Source: Prolixibacteraceae bacterium
GTDB lineage: Bacteria > Bacteroidota > Bacteroidia > Bacteroidales > Prolixibacteraceae
Length of the DNA stretch: 49,636 nt
Reading direction: 5' to 3'
Assembly: GCA_021740385.1 (NCBI GenBank)
Contig: JAIOZY010000042.1
Location: 1 to 49,636 of the forward strand
In this document: positions 1 through 9,617 of the stretch, piece by piece
How positions within the stretch are numbered: the stretch's first letter is position 1
Layout: every line of letters begins with the position of its first letter
The notes under the pieces: model-generated
Seen by the model: the letters and a program-made list of their open reading frames with translations, nothing else
Databases searched by the model: none
What the model was told of the DNA's origin: nothing
Program-made: the position numbers and the translations under genes

Positions 1-137
1 AAATTGGAGGAATACAAACATTTCGTCACGCTCACTCTGCCCACAAATTGTTCGGCCAACCCACCGCTATTGCGAAGGTAAGCTTGTAAACTTAATTCAG
101 ATGTGTTAGACGAAGGAAAATTGACACTACCTTTTGC
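1..137 (-). other. Open reading frame running off the left edge, unrecognised
   Basis: On the minus strand a frame is open from 137 to the window edge (45 codons) after a TAA at 138-140. The translation includes QAYLRNSGGLAEQFVGR. There is no ATG start and I cannot name a family. It could be the start of a gene outside the window, a decayed gene or a piece of a repeat. The adjoining 187-347 is also open in another minus frame that gives an unusual Cys-rich peptide, which hints at repeat-derived DNA rather than a gene. Confidence 0.2.
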
Positions 138-347
138 TTAGTTAATAAATAGAAAAGAGAAGAAAACATTAATGCATGACCCAAAATTATAATTTAATGA
201 TCGTAACAGTCAGATAAACAGATATGTGACTTATGTGTCTCGTTGTAGTGCACAAAACATGAACATTGGGTGTACAAAAGCAACACTCCGGAAAGCCTTC
301 GAAATTTTCATGAAAGCATTCCCGGGGCATGTAAGTTAAAAAATGTT

Positions 348-605
348 TTATGGGTTTACCCGGGCACCCTCGTTTGCCAGGATAACAATGTTGTTTGATT
401 TGCATTCAACAGCCCCCCCCGAAATTTTGAAATACAGGGTTTCCTTTTCTGCATTATAAATTTTTATTGTGCCCGCTTCAAGCGAGGAAATAATGGGCGC
501 ATGATTCTTCAATATCTCGAACGATCCTTTTACACCCGGCAATTTTACCAACGTAACCTCATCGGAATAAAGAACTTTTTCAGGTGTGACAATTTCAAGG
601 TGCAT
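348..605 (-). CDS. atpC: F1Fo ATP synthase epsilon subunit, short form
   Basis: 85 residues, starting MHLEIVTPEKVLY. It matches the N-terminal beta-sandwich of the epsilon subunit (VTPEKxLYSDEV, PGxxGSFEILxNHAPIISSLxxG). Epsilon couples rotation of the central stalk to the F1 catalytic head. The usual subunit is about 130-140 residues with a C-terminal helical hairpin that can brake the enzyme; here the protein stops after the sandwich, as seen in other Bacteroidota. It begins 9 nt after the atpD stop and is surely co-transcribed with it. No clear terminator is visible downstream. Confidence 0.95.
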   Translation of the reverse strand: MHLEIVTPEKVLYSDEVTLVKLPGVKGSFEILKNHAPIISSLEAGTIKIYNAEKETLYFKISGGAVECKSNNIVILANEGARVNP

Positions 606-614
606 GTAAGAATC

Positions 615-2135
<1,521 letters not shown>

Positions 2136-2193
2136 CTAAAATTAGCAAAATATAATGTGCGATAGGGAGGAAAACTTTTTTATTTCCCAAAAG

Positions 2194-3177
2194 TTAATTT
2201 TGACGTTTCATTAACATTCCGGTTACCTCATAAAAGCCGCCTTTTTTTTCCTCGGTTACATCAACAGCATCCCTGAATTTTTTGGCTAGTAAAAAAAACT
2301 CCTGCATTTTCTCCATTGAAATTTTATCAATGCATAAATCGGTATATAATTTTTTAACGCGGTTAATTTTATCCTTTTCGCCCATTTCTTTTTGTGAAAT
2401 TAACATCTTTAATTCGTCATTTTGCTCTTTTTGGCTAATTTCGAGCGCTTTCAGTAATAAAAAAGTTTTTTTGTTCGCAACAATATCCCCGCCAATTTTT
2501 TTCCCGAACGACTCCTGGTTACCAAAGGTGTCGAGGTAATCGTCCTGTAACTGAAAAGCCATGCCCAGGTTAAAACCGAACTGGTAAAGCCGGTTACAAT
2601 CGGGTTCAGGTGCTTCGGCAAGCATGGCACCAATTTTCAAACTTGCTGCAAGTAAAACGGCCGTTTTTAGTCCGATCATGTGAAGGTAATCATTCACTTT
2701 AACGTCAAGGGTTTGTTCAAAGTCCATGTCGAGTTGCTGTCCTTCACAAATCTGCAGGGCTGTTTGAGAAAAAATTTCAATAACCTCCCTGTATTTGTTT
2801 GTCCGGCATTTTGCCATATAATCGTAGGCCAGAATCGACATGGCATCGCCCGATAACAATGCTGCATTCGGGGAATATTTTACATGCACGGCATGATTGT
2901 TTCTCCGGACTAATGCATTGTCCATAATGTCGTCGTGAAGCAGGGTAAAGTTGTGAAAAACTTCGATTGCCATTGCTGCAGGCATTGCCTGCTCAAAATC
3001 GTCGCGATACATTTTGTAAGCCATTAGCAGTAAAACCGGCCTCACCCGCTTTCCGCCTATACCAAGAGAATAGGTTATGGGATTGTATAAATTCTGTGGT
3101 TCGCGTTTTGAAATATCTTCTATTTCGTCGGCAATCCTATCGTTAAAAAAATCATATAAATTCTCAAACTGAGTCAT
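2194..3177 (-). CDS. Polyprenyl (isoprenyl) diphosphate synthase
   Basis: 327 residues. Trans-prenyltransferase fold: GGKRVRP near 42, first aspartate-rich motif LLHDDIMD near 80, GDAMSILAYDY, and second aspartate-rich motif LQDDYLD near 211. It condenses isopentenyl diphosphate with an allylic diphosphate in the cytoplasm. The DDIMD spacing is the short DDxxD type of geranylgeranyl/farnesyl or longer-chain synthases; chain length cannot be read from the sequence. Its ATG directly follows the TAA of the upstream MMPL gene, so translation is probably coupled. atpD follows 76 nt later with probably its own promoter. Confidence 0.92.
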   Translation of the reverse strand: MTQFENLYDFFNDRIADEIEDISKREPQNLYNPITYSLGIGGKRVRPVLLLMAYKMYRDDFEQAMPAAMAIEVFHNFTLLHDDIMDNALVRRNNHAVHVKYSPNAALLSGDAMSILAYDYMAKCRTNKYREVIEIFSQTALQICEGQQLDMDFEQTLDVKVNDYLHMIGLKTAVLLAASLKIGAMLAEAPEPDCNRLYQFGFNLGMAFQLQDDYLDTFGNQESFGKKIGGDIVANKKTFLLLKALEISQKEQNDELKMLISQKEMGEKDKINRVKKLYTDLCIDKISMEKMQEFFLLAKKFRDAVDVTEEKKGGFYEVTGMLMKRQN

Positions 3178-5580
3178 TTAATGTTTTGGTTTCTTTTTGT
3201 CACTTTCTTCAATCTCCAGCTTGTCGAGGTTAATATCTTCTTCCTCGTTGTAAATTTGCAGCATGGGTTCATGAAAAGATTGTGTAGTAATTTTACGTTC
3301 TAAACCAATGAGCAACGAAGGTAGCAAAATAAGGTTTGAAATCAGAGCTACCAAAAGGGTAATGGCTACCAAAGAACCCATGGCCTGGGTGCCGCCAAAC
3401 TTTGAGAAGGTAAAAATGGCAAACCCGAAAAACAATACCGTAGAGGTGTAGATCATGCTCACACCGGTTTCGCGCAAAGCCCTAAGCACCGACTTGCCTA
3501 TATTCCAGCCGGTTGCATTGAGCTCCTGCCGGTATTTGGCCAGGAAATGAATGGTGTTATCAACCGAAATTCCAAAAGCAACACTGAAAACCAAAAGTGT
3601 CGATGCTTTTATGGGAATACCGGTGTAACCCATAATGGCAGCAGTCAAAAGCAAAGGAATAACATTGGGTATCAACGACATGAACACCATTCTCCGTGAA
3701 TAAAACATAAAAGCCATGAAGATGGATATGACCGTTATTGCCAGGGCAATGCTTAAAAACAAGTTGCCAACCAGGTATTGGTTCCCCCTAAAAAACACAA
3801 CGCTTGACCCGGTAACAGTAATGTCATATTTGTCTTCAGGAAAAATTTCTGCCAGGTCCTGCATGAAAAAATTATACAATTCGTCCATCCGCTTGGTGCC
3901 CACGTCTTTCATCCGTATGCTCACACGGCTTATGCCCATGGTGCTGTCGACGTATGCATTGGCAATATCGAGTTCTGTCTCCGATGAATTGACATAAGAC
4001 ATTATGAAATTTTTCTCGGTATTGCTTGGCAGCGAATAATATATTTCGTTTCCGTTAAAAAACGCCTGTTTAGCCAGTTTCACAACATTCACAAACGACA
4101 ACGACGAAGACAATTCATCGTACTTCTTCAACTTTTCATCAAGTTGTTCGAGTTTGCGCATGGTAGATGTTAGGAGAATGCCGTTGGGCTTTTTGGTATC
4201 GATAATAATTTCGAGGGGCATGATCCCGTCAAAATTTTCTTCAAAAAAGTGAAGATCTTTGTAAATGGGATCCTTTTTCGGGATATCATCAACCATATAT
4301 CCCGTTGTTTTCATGCGTGTTATGCCGTAAATACTGGCAAATAAAACAACAAACATGATAACGTACACGGTTTTTCGCCTGTGTAGTGTAATTGAAACAA
4401 GCTTGTTAATAATGCGTTCAATTCCTTTCCGGTCGAGGTGTTTCATGTGGCGTTCCTGCGGTGGCGCCAGAAAACTGAAAATGATGGGTATGAGCAAAAC
4501 GGAATAAAAAAACAGGGCAAAAATGTTAATCGATGCAATAATCCCGAACTCTTTAAGCACCACGCTGCGTGTTGTAATAAACGTGGCAAAACCACAAGCA
4601 GTGGTAAGGTTGGTAAGGAATATGGCATTTCCTATTTTTTGTATTACCCGTTTCAGGGCAAGCATTTTGTTCTGGTGCTTCCGGTATTCATTATGATACT
4701 TATTGATCATAAAAATACTATTGGGGATACCAATAACAATAAGCAGTGTGGGGATCATCCCCGTCAGTATATTTATTTCGTAGCCAAACATTGCCATGGT
4801 ACCCATGGCATTTATAACCCCGGTAACAACAACCAGGGCCGGGACAAACATTGCTTTAAACGACTTAAAAAACAGGAATAAAATAAGCAGGCAAATGGCC
4901 AGGGCAACAAACATGAAAATGAATATCTCTTTTTTAATCAAAAGGGCATTCATTACATTAATGTAGGGCAACCCCGAATAGTGGACCTTTACCCCGGTAT
5001 CGGCCTCAAATTCCTTACAAATCGAACGGATTGAAAGAACAAGGGCTTCCCGCTCGCGTGTTTTGATTTTTTCTTTGTTCATGGTAAGCACCACGAGGTA
5101 AGCATCGGTCGAATCGTTATAAAGGTAGTGCCTGTATATGGGAACTGATTTAAAAATGGCAGCCAGGCTGTCAAGTTCCTGCTGGCTTTGAATTGTGTCG
5201 TCAAAAATCGTTAAAAAGTCGAACCGTTTTTCTTCGGTGTTTTTAACAAGCTGGTACGAACTCGAAACATCGAGCCTGTCCTCCACGCCTTCAATTGCGG
5301 CAAGTGAAGAACAAAGCTCCTGCCAGCGTTTAAAATGATCAAGTTTGAAAAACTCATCATCGGTAACGCCAATTACAATTATGTTGCCCTCTTCTCCAAA
5401 AATGGAAAGAAACTTATCGTAATCGACGTAAGCCTCATCTTTTTTAGGCAACAAGGGTAAATCCTGGTACGACATTTTTATGTTCCTTGCCTGGTAGCCC
5501 ATAAAGAGCGTAAGTAAAACAACCAAAGCAAGAAACAAGAAACGATACCTAAGAATAAAACTGGAAACGCGCTGCCACAT
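3178..5580 (-). CDS. MMPL/RND-superfamily membrane exporter
   Basis: 800 residues. Two halves each have one TM helix, a large periplasmic loop and a five-helix block: TM1 at about 11-28, helices near 215-370, TM7 near 405-422, helices near 620-765. Sterol-sensing-domain-like GIPNSIFMINKYHNE and the GISVDNTIHFLAKYR repeat mark the two RND cores. MMPL-type proteins move lipids or hydrophobic compounds across the inner membrane using the proton gradient. The end is cytoplasmic and acidic/basic (EESDKKKPKH). It is the first gene of an operon whose second gene is a prenyl diphosphate synthase, so an isoprenoid lipid cargo is tempting but unproven. Confidence 0.88.
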   Translation of the reverse strand: MWQRVSSFILRYRFLFLALVVLLTLFMGYQARNIKMSYQDLPLLPKKDEAYVDYDKFLSIFGEEGNIIVIGVTDDEFFKLDHFKRWQELCSSLAAIEGVEDRLDVSSSYQLVKNTEEKRFDFLTIFDDTIQSQQELDSLAAIFKSVPIYRHYLYNDSTDAYLVVLTMNKEKIKTREREALVLSIRSICKEFEADTGVKVHYSGLPYINVMNALLIKKEIFIFMFVALAICLLILFLFFKSFKAMFVPALVVVTGVINAMGTMAMFGYEINILTGMIPTLLIVIGIPNSIFMINKYHNEYRKHQNKMLALKRVIQKIGNAIFLTNLTTACGFATFITTRSVVLKEFGIIASINIFALFFYSVLLIPIIFSFLAPPQERHMKHLDRKGIERIINKLVSITLHRRKTVYVIMFVVLFASIYGITRMKTTGYMVDDIPKKDPIYKDLHFFEENFDGIMPLEIIIDTKKPNGILLTSTMRKLEQLDEKLKKYDELSSSLSFVNVVKLAKQAFFNGNEIYYSLPSNTEKNFIMSYVNSSETELDIANAYVDSTMGISRVSIRMKDVGTKRMDELYNFFMQDLAEIFPEDKYDITVTGSSVVFFRGNQYLVGNLFLSIALAITVISIFMAFMFYSRRMVFMSLIPNVIPLLLTAAIMGYTGIPIKASTLLVFSVAFGISVDNTIHFLAKYRQELNATGWNIGKSVLRALRETGVSMIYTSTVLFFGFAIFTFSKFGGTQAMGSLVAITLLVALISNLILLPSLLIGLERKITTQSFHEPMLQIYNEEEDINLDKLEIEESDKKKPKH

Positions 5581-5681
5581 ATTACTTTTAAAAAAAACTT
5601 GTCGAAAATACGATTATTCGATGATTTAAACAAAAGAGTAAGAAAAGTTAATTTAATTATTTTTCTTCGTTCATGGAATGT

Positions 5682-5689
5682 TAATTTTG
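5682..5689 (+). promoter_or_regulatory. Candidate -7 box for the Na/Pi cotransporter gene
   Basis: TAATTTTG fits the Bacteroidota -7 consensus TAnnTTTG and lies 20 nt before the ATG at 5710, giving a very short leader. No convincing TTTG -33 box at the usual spacing. It supports the ATG at 5710 over the upstream TTG. Confidence 0.35.
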
Positions 5690-5709
5690 TGTTTTTATTG
5701 GCGACACGT

Positions 5710-7389
5710 ATGCAAGAAATTACAATACTTTTAACCATTGCCGGGGCAAGTGCATTATTCCTTTTTGGGATGAAGCTAATGAGCGAATCGCTGCAAAAAA
5801 TTTTTGGCGACAAGCTCCGGGGCATATTAACGTCCATGTCGACCAATAAAGTCAAAGGCGTTTTTGCCGGAATATTTATTACAGCCCTTGTGCAATCGTC
5901 GTCGGCCACAACGGTAATGGTTGTTAGTTTTGTCAATGCCGGCATACTCAGGCTTGTTGAAGCTGTCAGCATTATTATGGGTGCAAACATTGGTACAACG
6001 CTCACATCGTGGATTATTGCCGTTTTTGGGTTTCATGTCGATATTGCCCTGTTTGCCCTGCCCCTTATAGGAATAGGTATCCCGTTCATATTTTCAAATA
6101 ACCGGAAAATTAAAAATTACGGCGAAGCCATTCTGGGGTTTGCCTTACTGTTTGTTGCCCTGGGCTTTTTAAAAAACACAATTCCCGATCCACAAAACAC
6201 CTGGCTTTCCGGCACAATAAACTTTCTGAGTTCATACAGGTACGTTTCGTATCTCCTGTTTGCAGCTACCGGTGTGGTTATTACAATATTTATTAAATCG
6301 TCGAACGCAATTTTTGCGCTAACCCTTGTTCTTTGCTTCAAAGGCTGGCTTGGCTTCGATATGGCAGCATCAATGATACTGGGCATGAATGTTGGATCAA
6401 CCATAGCTGCCATAACTGCTTCACGCGAAGCAAACATAACCGCCCGCCGTGCTGCACTTGCCCACCTGTTTTTCAACCTGGCCGGGGTTATATGGATGTT
6501 TGTTGCGCTGCCTTTTGTTCTTTCAGGCATACAAAAACTTTGCATTTCGGTGGCCGGGGCCGACCCAATGACAAACCCCAAAGCCGTTCCGGTTGCACTG
6601 GCTTTGTTTCATACCCTATTTAATGTTGTTAATGCCATTTTGTTAACGGGTTTTTCAAAAAGAATCAGCCGTGTGGTAATCAAAAAATTCCCCTACAGCA
6701 ACCTTTCCGATGAAGAATTTAACCTTAAACACATTAAAATCGGGCTGCTTTCAACCCCCGAGGCTTCTATTTTCCAGGCTAAAAGGGAAACCATTGTATT
6801 TGCCGAAAGTGTGCGGAAAATGTTTCGCAACATTGAAAAATTGTTTTCAGAACGTGACGAAAAAACCTATAATTTATTAAAGTCGAAAATTGAAAAAGCC
6901 GAAGAATATTCCGATCTGATTGAAAAAGAAATTGCGGCTTATCTGACAAAGGTAGGCGAGGGCCGTTTAAGCGAAAGCAGTTCTAAAAGCATACGTGCTT
7001 TGTACAAAATGATAGACGATATTGAAAGCATTGCCGATTCGTGTATGAATATACTGGGTGCCTTTGAGCGAAAACGCAAGGCAAAAATTGAATTTACGGG
7101 GCACATTGTTACCAACGTTTTGTTGATGTTTAACATGGTAAACGAAGCTCTTGATACCATGGTTACCATGCTTACCCACGATGAAGAACTGCCCCTTAGC
7201 CTGGCCCAAAAAACCGAAAAAGAAATAAACAATTACCGTGATATCCTGAAAAGTGAACATTTAAACAACCTTGAAAAAGGCGTTTATAAATACGACGCGG
7301 GAATTATATACAACGACATCATTTCGCAATGCGAACGTATTGGCGATTACGCGTTTAATGTAGCCGAATCGCAAAAAAGCTCAACCTGA
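5710..7389 (+). CDS. Na/Pi cotransporter with PhoU-like C-terminal domain
   Basis: 559 residues from ATG 5710 (MQEITILL). An in-frame TTG at 5599 would add 37 non-conserved residues and was rejected. Na_Pi_cotrans family: LFLFGMKLMSESLQKIFGDKLR, then the first signature repeat VQSSSATTVMVVSFVNAG (QSSS at 62-65) and GANIGTT. The second repeat normally has QSSSA too, but here reads IKSSNAIFALTLVL (KSSN at 196-199). The last ~190 residues are helical and PhoU-like. The family imports phosphate with sodium at the inner membrane. It is convergent with the S41 protease gene, 1 nt between stops. The changed second repeat may alter substrate or coupling (inference). Confidence 0.92.
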   Translation: MQEITILLTIAGASALFLFGMKLMSESLQKIFGDKLRGILTSMSTNKVKGVFAGIFITALVQSSSATTVMVVSFVNAGILRLVEAVSIIMGANIGTTLTSWIIAVFGFHVDIALFALPLIGIGIPFIFSNNRKIKNYGEAILGFALLFVALGFLKNTIPDPQNTWLSGTINFLSSYRYVSYLLFAATGVVITIFIKSSNAIFALTLVLCFKGWLGFDMAASMILGMNVGSTIAAITASREANITARRAALAHLFFNLAGVIWMFVALPFVLSGIQKLCISVAGADPMTNPKAVPVALALFHTLFNVVNAILLTGFSKRISRVVIKKFPYSNLSDEEFNLKHIKIGLLSTPEASIFQAKRETIVFAESVRKMFRNIEKLFSERDEKTYNLLKSKIEKAEEYSDLIEKEIAAYLTKVGEGRLSESSSKSIRALYKMIDDIESIADSCMNILGAFERKRKAKIEFTGHIVTNVLLMFNMVNEALDTMVTMLTHDEELPLSLAQKTEKEINNYRDILKSEHLNNLEKGVYKYDAGIIYNDIISQCERIGDYAFNVAESQKSST

Positions 7390-7390
7390 C

Positions 7391-9037
7391 CTACTTTGGG
7401 TAAACATTTTCAACCCGGGCAATATCATTGGTTGTCCATTCCCGCTCAAGGAGTTCAATTGCCTTCTGAACCGTTTTGTCAATTTCAAAAAAGATGGGGT
7501 AAAAACCCGCATCGCCCATTATATTGCGAGCCACCAATGCATACATTTGGGTTGAAAGTAATTTTTTTGAATCGTTTAACTGGTGCCGGTTTGGCATAAT
7601 ATTGCGCTCCTGAAGATGTTGCAGGAACGATTCAAAAAGACCCTGTTCAACCAGGTAAGCCTGCAATTGACCGGGTGTTTTAAATTTGTTCAGTATTTTT
7701 CGGTTTTTATCGGCATAATCGAAACAAAACTGGTAAAGTATGTTTTGCGAAACAGCGGCTGAATAAAATTCGTTCAGGCCGGATGTATCGGCCGGCACAA
7801 AAACATCGGGCATAATACCGCCCCCGCCATAAACCACCCTGCCTTCCGAGGTATAATATTTAATTGTATCTTTAAAATGAATGCTGTCGCGTTCGGTAAA
7901 TTCATCGTTCATAATACGGTTGTGCAAATCCATCCGGTAAGCTTCGTTCCCTTCATCGTAGGGTTTTTGTATGCTTCGGCCGCTTGGCGTATAAAAGCGG
8001 GCAACGGTTAAGCGCAGCGCCGACCCGTCGATAAAAGGTATTTGCTCCTGAACAAGCCCCTTTCCAAACGACCTTCGGCCAACAATCAGCCCCCGGTCGT
8101 TATCCTGAATGGCACCGGCGAAAATTTCGCTTGCCGAAGCTGAAAATTCATCGATAAGAACAATTAGTTCGCCCTGTTGCCAAATGCCGTTACCTGTTGA
8201 ACGATATTCGTAACGGGCACGTGAATTGCCCCGGGTATAAACAATCAGCCTGTTTTCGGGAAGAAACTCATCGACCATTGAAAAAACGGCCTGCAGGTAC
8301 CCGCCGGAATTACCCCTTAAATCGATAATAAGTTTTGAGACATCCTGTTGGGAAAGGCCAACTAATGCCTCGTGAAATTCGCTGTATGTACTTTCGGCAA
8401 AACGGTTCACTTTAATCAGTCCAGTGGTTTCATTCATTTTATAGGCCACGTCGATGCTGTAAATGGGAATTTCGCCGCGGGTAATTTCAAAACCGATTTG
8501 TTCTTTAAAACCGGGCCGGTGCACACCAACATTCACCCGGGTGCCTTGCCGCCCCCTTAAAAGCGAAACAATGCTGTCGCTTTTTAAACCAATGCCTGAA
8601 ACAGCTTCACCGTTTACGGTCACTATCCTGTCGCCGGCCAAAATACCAACTTGCTGCGAAGGGCCTCCTGATATTACGTCGACAACCATCACCGAGTCGT
8701 TTTGCATAACAAACTGCACGCCAATACCCGAAAAATTACCCCGCATATCTTCGCTTACCGATTTCATTTCGCTGGCTTTTATGTATGTTGAATGCGGATC
8801 GAGCTGATCGAGAAGACTGGGAATAACAGCTTCGATTAACTCGCTTTTATTAATGCTGTCAACATAATCCTGCTCAATAATGCGTGTAATAACCGAAAGT
8901 TTATCGGGCTGATAAAAAGAAGAGCCCCGGTAGTTTGAATCGGAAACATTCTTTTGAATCCTGGCGCCTGTAAAAATCCCGACAGCTATGGCCAGGGCCA
9001 GAAACAGGGGAAAAAATATTTTAACGTATTTGCTCAT
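7391..9037 (-). CDS. S41 family C-terminal processing peptidase (CtpA-like)
   Basis: 548 residues. N-terminal signal anchor at about 7-24, a conserved helical stretch with LLDQLDPHSTYI, a PDZ domain at about 95-180 (GIGVQF, GILAGDRIVTVNG), then the S41 core. By comparison with tail-specific proteases the nucleophile is Ser301 in SASASEIFAGA and the general base Lys326 in SFGKGLVQ; also DLRGNSGG near 239-246. The active site should face the periplasm, cleaving unfolded or tagged envelope proteins. A further ~130-residue region follows the catalytic core. Monocistronic by appearance. Confidence 0.93.
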   Translation of the reverse strand: MSKYVKIFFPLFLALAIAVGIFTGARIQKNVSDSNYRGSSFYQPDKLSVITRIIEQDYVDSINKSELIEAVIPSLLDQLDPHSTYIKASEMKSVSEDMRGNFSGIGVQFVMQNDSVMVVDVISGGPSQQVGILAGDRIVTVNGEAVSGIGLKSDSIVSLLRGRQGTRVNVGVHRPGFKEQIGFEITRGEIPIYSIDVAYKMNETTGLIKVNRFAESTYSEFHEALVGLSQQDVSKLIIDLRGNSGGYLQAVFSMVDEFLPENRLIVYTRGNSRARYEYRSTGNGIWQQGELIVLIDEFSASASEIFAGAIQDNDRGLIVGRRSFGKGLVQEQIPFIDGSALRLTVARFYTPSGRSIQKPYDEGNEAYRMDLHNRIMNDEFTERDSIHFKDTIKYYTSEGRVVYGGGGIMPDVFVPADTSGLNEFYSAAVSQNILYQFCFDYADKNRKILNKFKTPGQLQAYLVEQGLFESFLQHLQERNIMPNRHQLNDSKKLLSTQMYALVARNIMGDAGFYPIFFEIDKTVQKAIELLEREWTTNDIARVENVYPK

Positions 9038-9118
9038 TCAATCAAATTTGATTTTCGAAGACATTATAATATATCTTTCTGACTACAATGGTTAATCAAG
9101 ATTTTTGAGCTGATAAAA

Positions 9119-9153
9119 CTAAAAAAAAAGTCCGTGACAGATGTGCCCCGGAC
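9119..9153 (-). terminator. Intrinsic terminator after the response regulator gene
   Basis: On the minus strand GTCCG and CGGAC (9149-9153 and 9130-9134) form a short stem and are followed by a run of nine T (A run at 9121-9129). It lies 36 nt after the stop of the regulator gene. The stem is short but the U tract is long. Confidence 0.5.
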
Positions 9154-9188
9154 AATATTTTATTTCATGCAAGCCGAAGAAGAAACCA

Positions 9189-9560
9189 TTAAAGGTACTT
9201 ATTTACCGTTTCAAGCAGGTCCTTAGAGCGAATTGGTTTTGCGAGGTAATCATCACATCCGGCTTCAATGGCTTTCGACCTGTCGTCGGACATGGCAAAT
9301 GCCGTTTGGGCTACAACGGTAATGTTCGGATACAATTTTTTGATCTCACGGGTAGCATCGTAACCATTCATTTCAGGCATTTGTAAATCCATCAGAATTA
9401 CATCGACCTGGGGATGTTCCTTCACATAATTAACGGCCTCAATCCCATTCTTGACCCAATCTATTTGGGCATCAAGCTTTGTAAGCACCGCATTCAAATA
9501 AAGGTAATTCGACTCTACATCCTCAACAATCAGTAATAAAGGTTTTCCTTGCTCATTCAT
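9189..9560 (-). CDS. Single-domain response regulator (CheY-like receiver)
   Basis: 123 residues, receiver domain only. Acidic pocket ED at 13-14, phospho-acceptor Asp58 in VILMDLQMPEMNG, Thr86 in VVAQTAFA and Lys108 in DYLAKPI. There is no output domain. It starts 57 nt after the histidine kinase gene and shares its strand, so together they look like a hybrid kinase split into two proteins: the kinase lacks a receiver, and this protein supplies one. It may pass phosphate on to a phosphotransfer protein or act by protein contact; the partner is not in the window. Confidence 0.92.
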   Translation of the reverse strand: MNEQGKPLLLIVEDVESNYLYLNAVLTKLDAQIDWVKNGIEAVNYVKEHPQVDVILMDLQMPEMNGYDATREIKKLYPNITVVAQTAFAMSDDRSKAIEAGCDDYLAKPIRSKDLLETVNKYL

Positions 9561-9617
9561 TATAGTGAGGTTTTAATTAAGCACTAAAGTAATTAATCAT
9601 TTTATAATTATCAAGCA

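Noticed and set aside
5599-5709. N-terminal extension of the Na/Pi cotransporter from a TTG
   Set aside because: The extra 37 residues do not match the family and the -7 box lies inside them.
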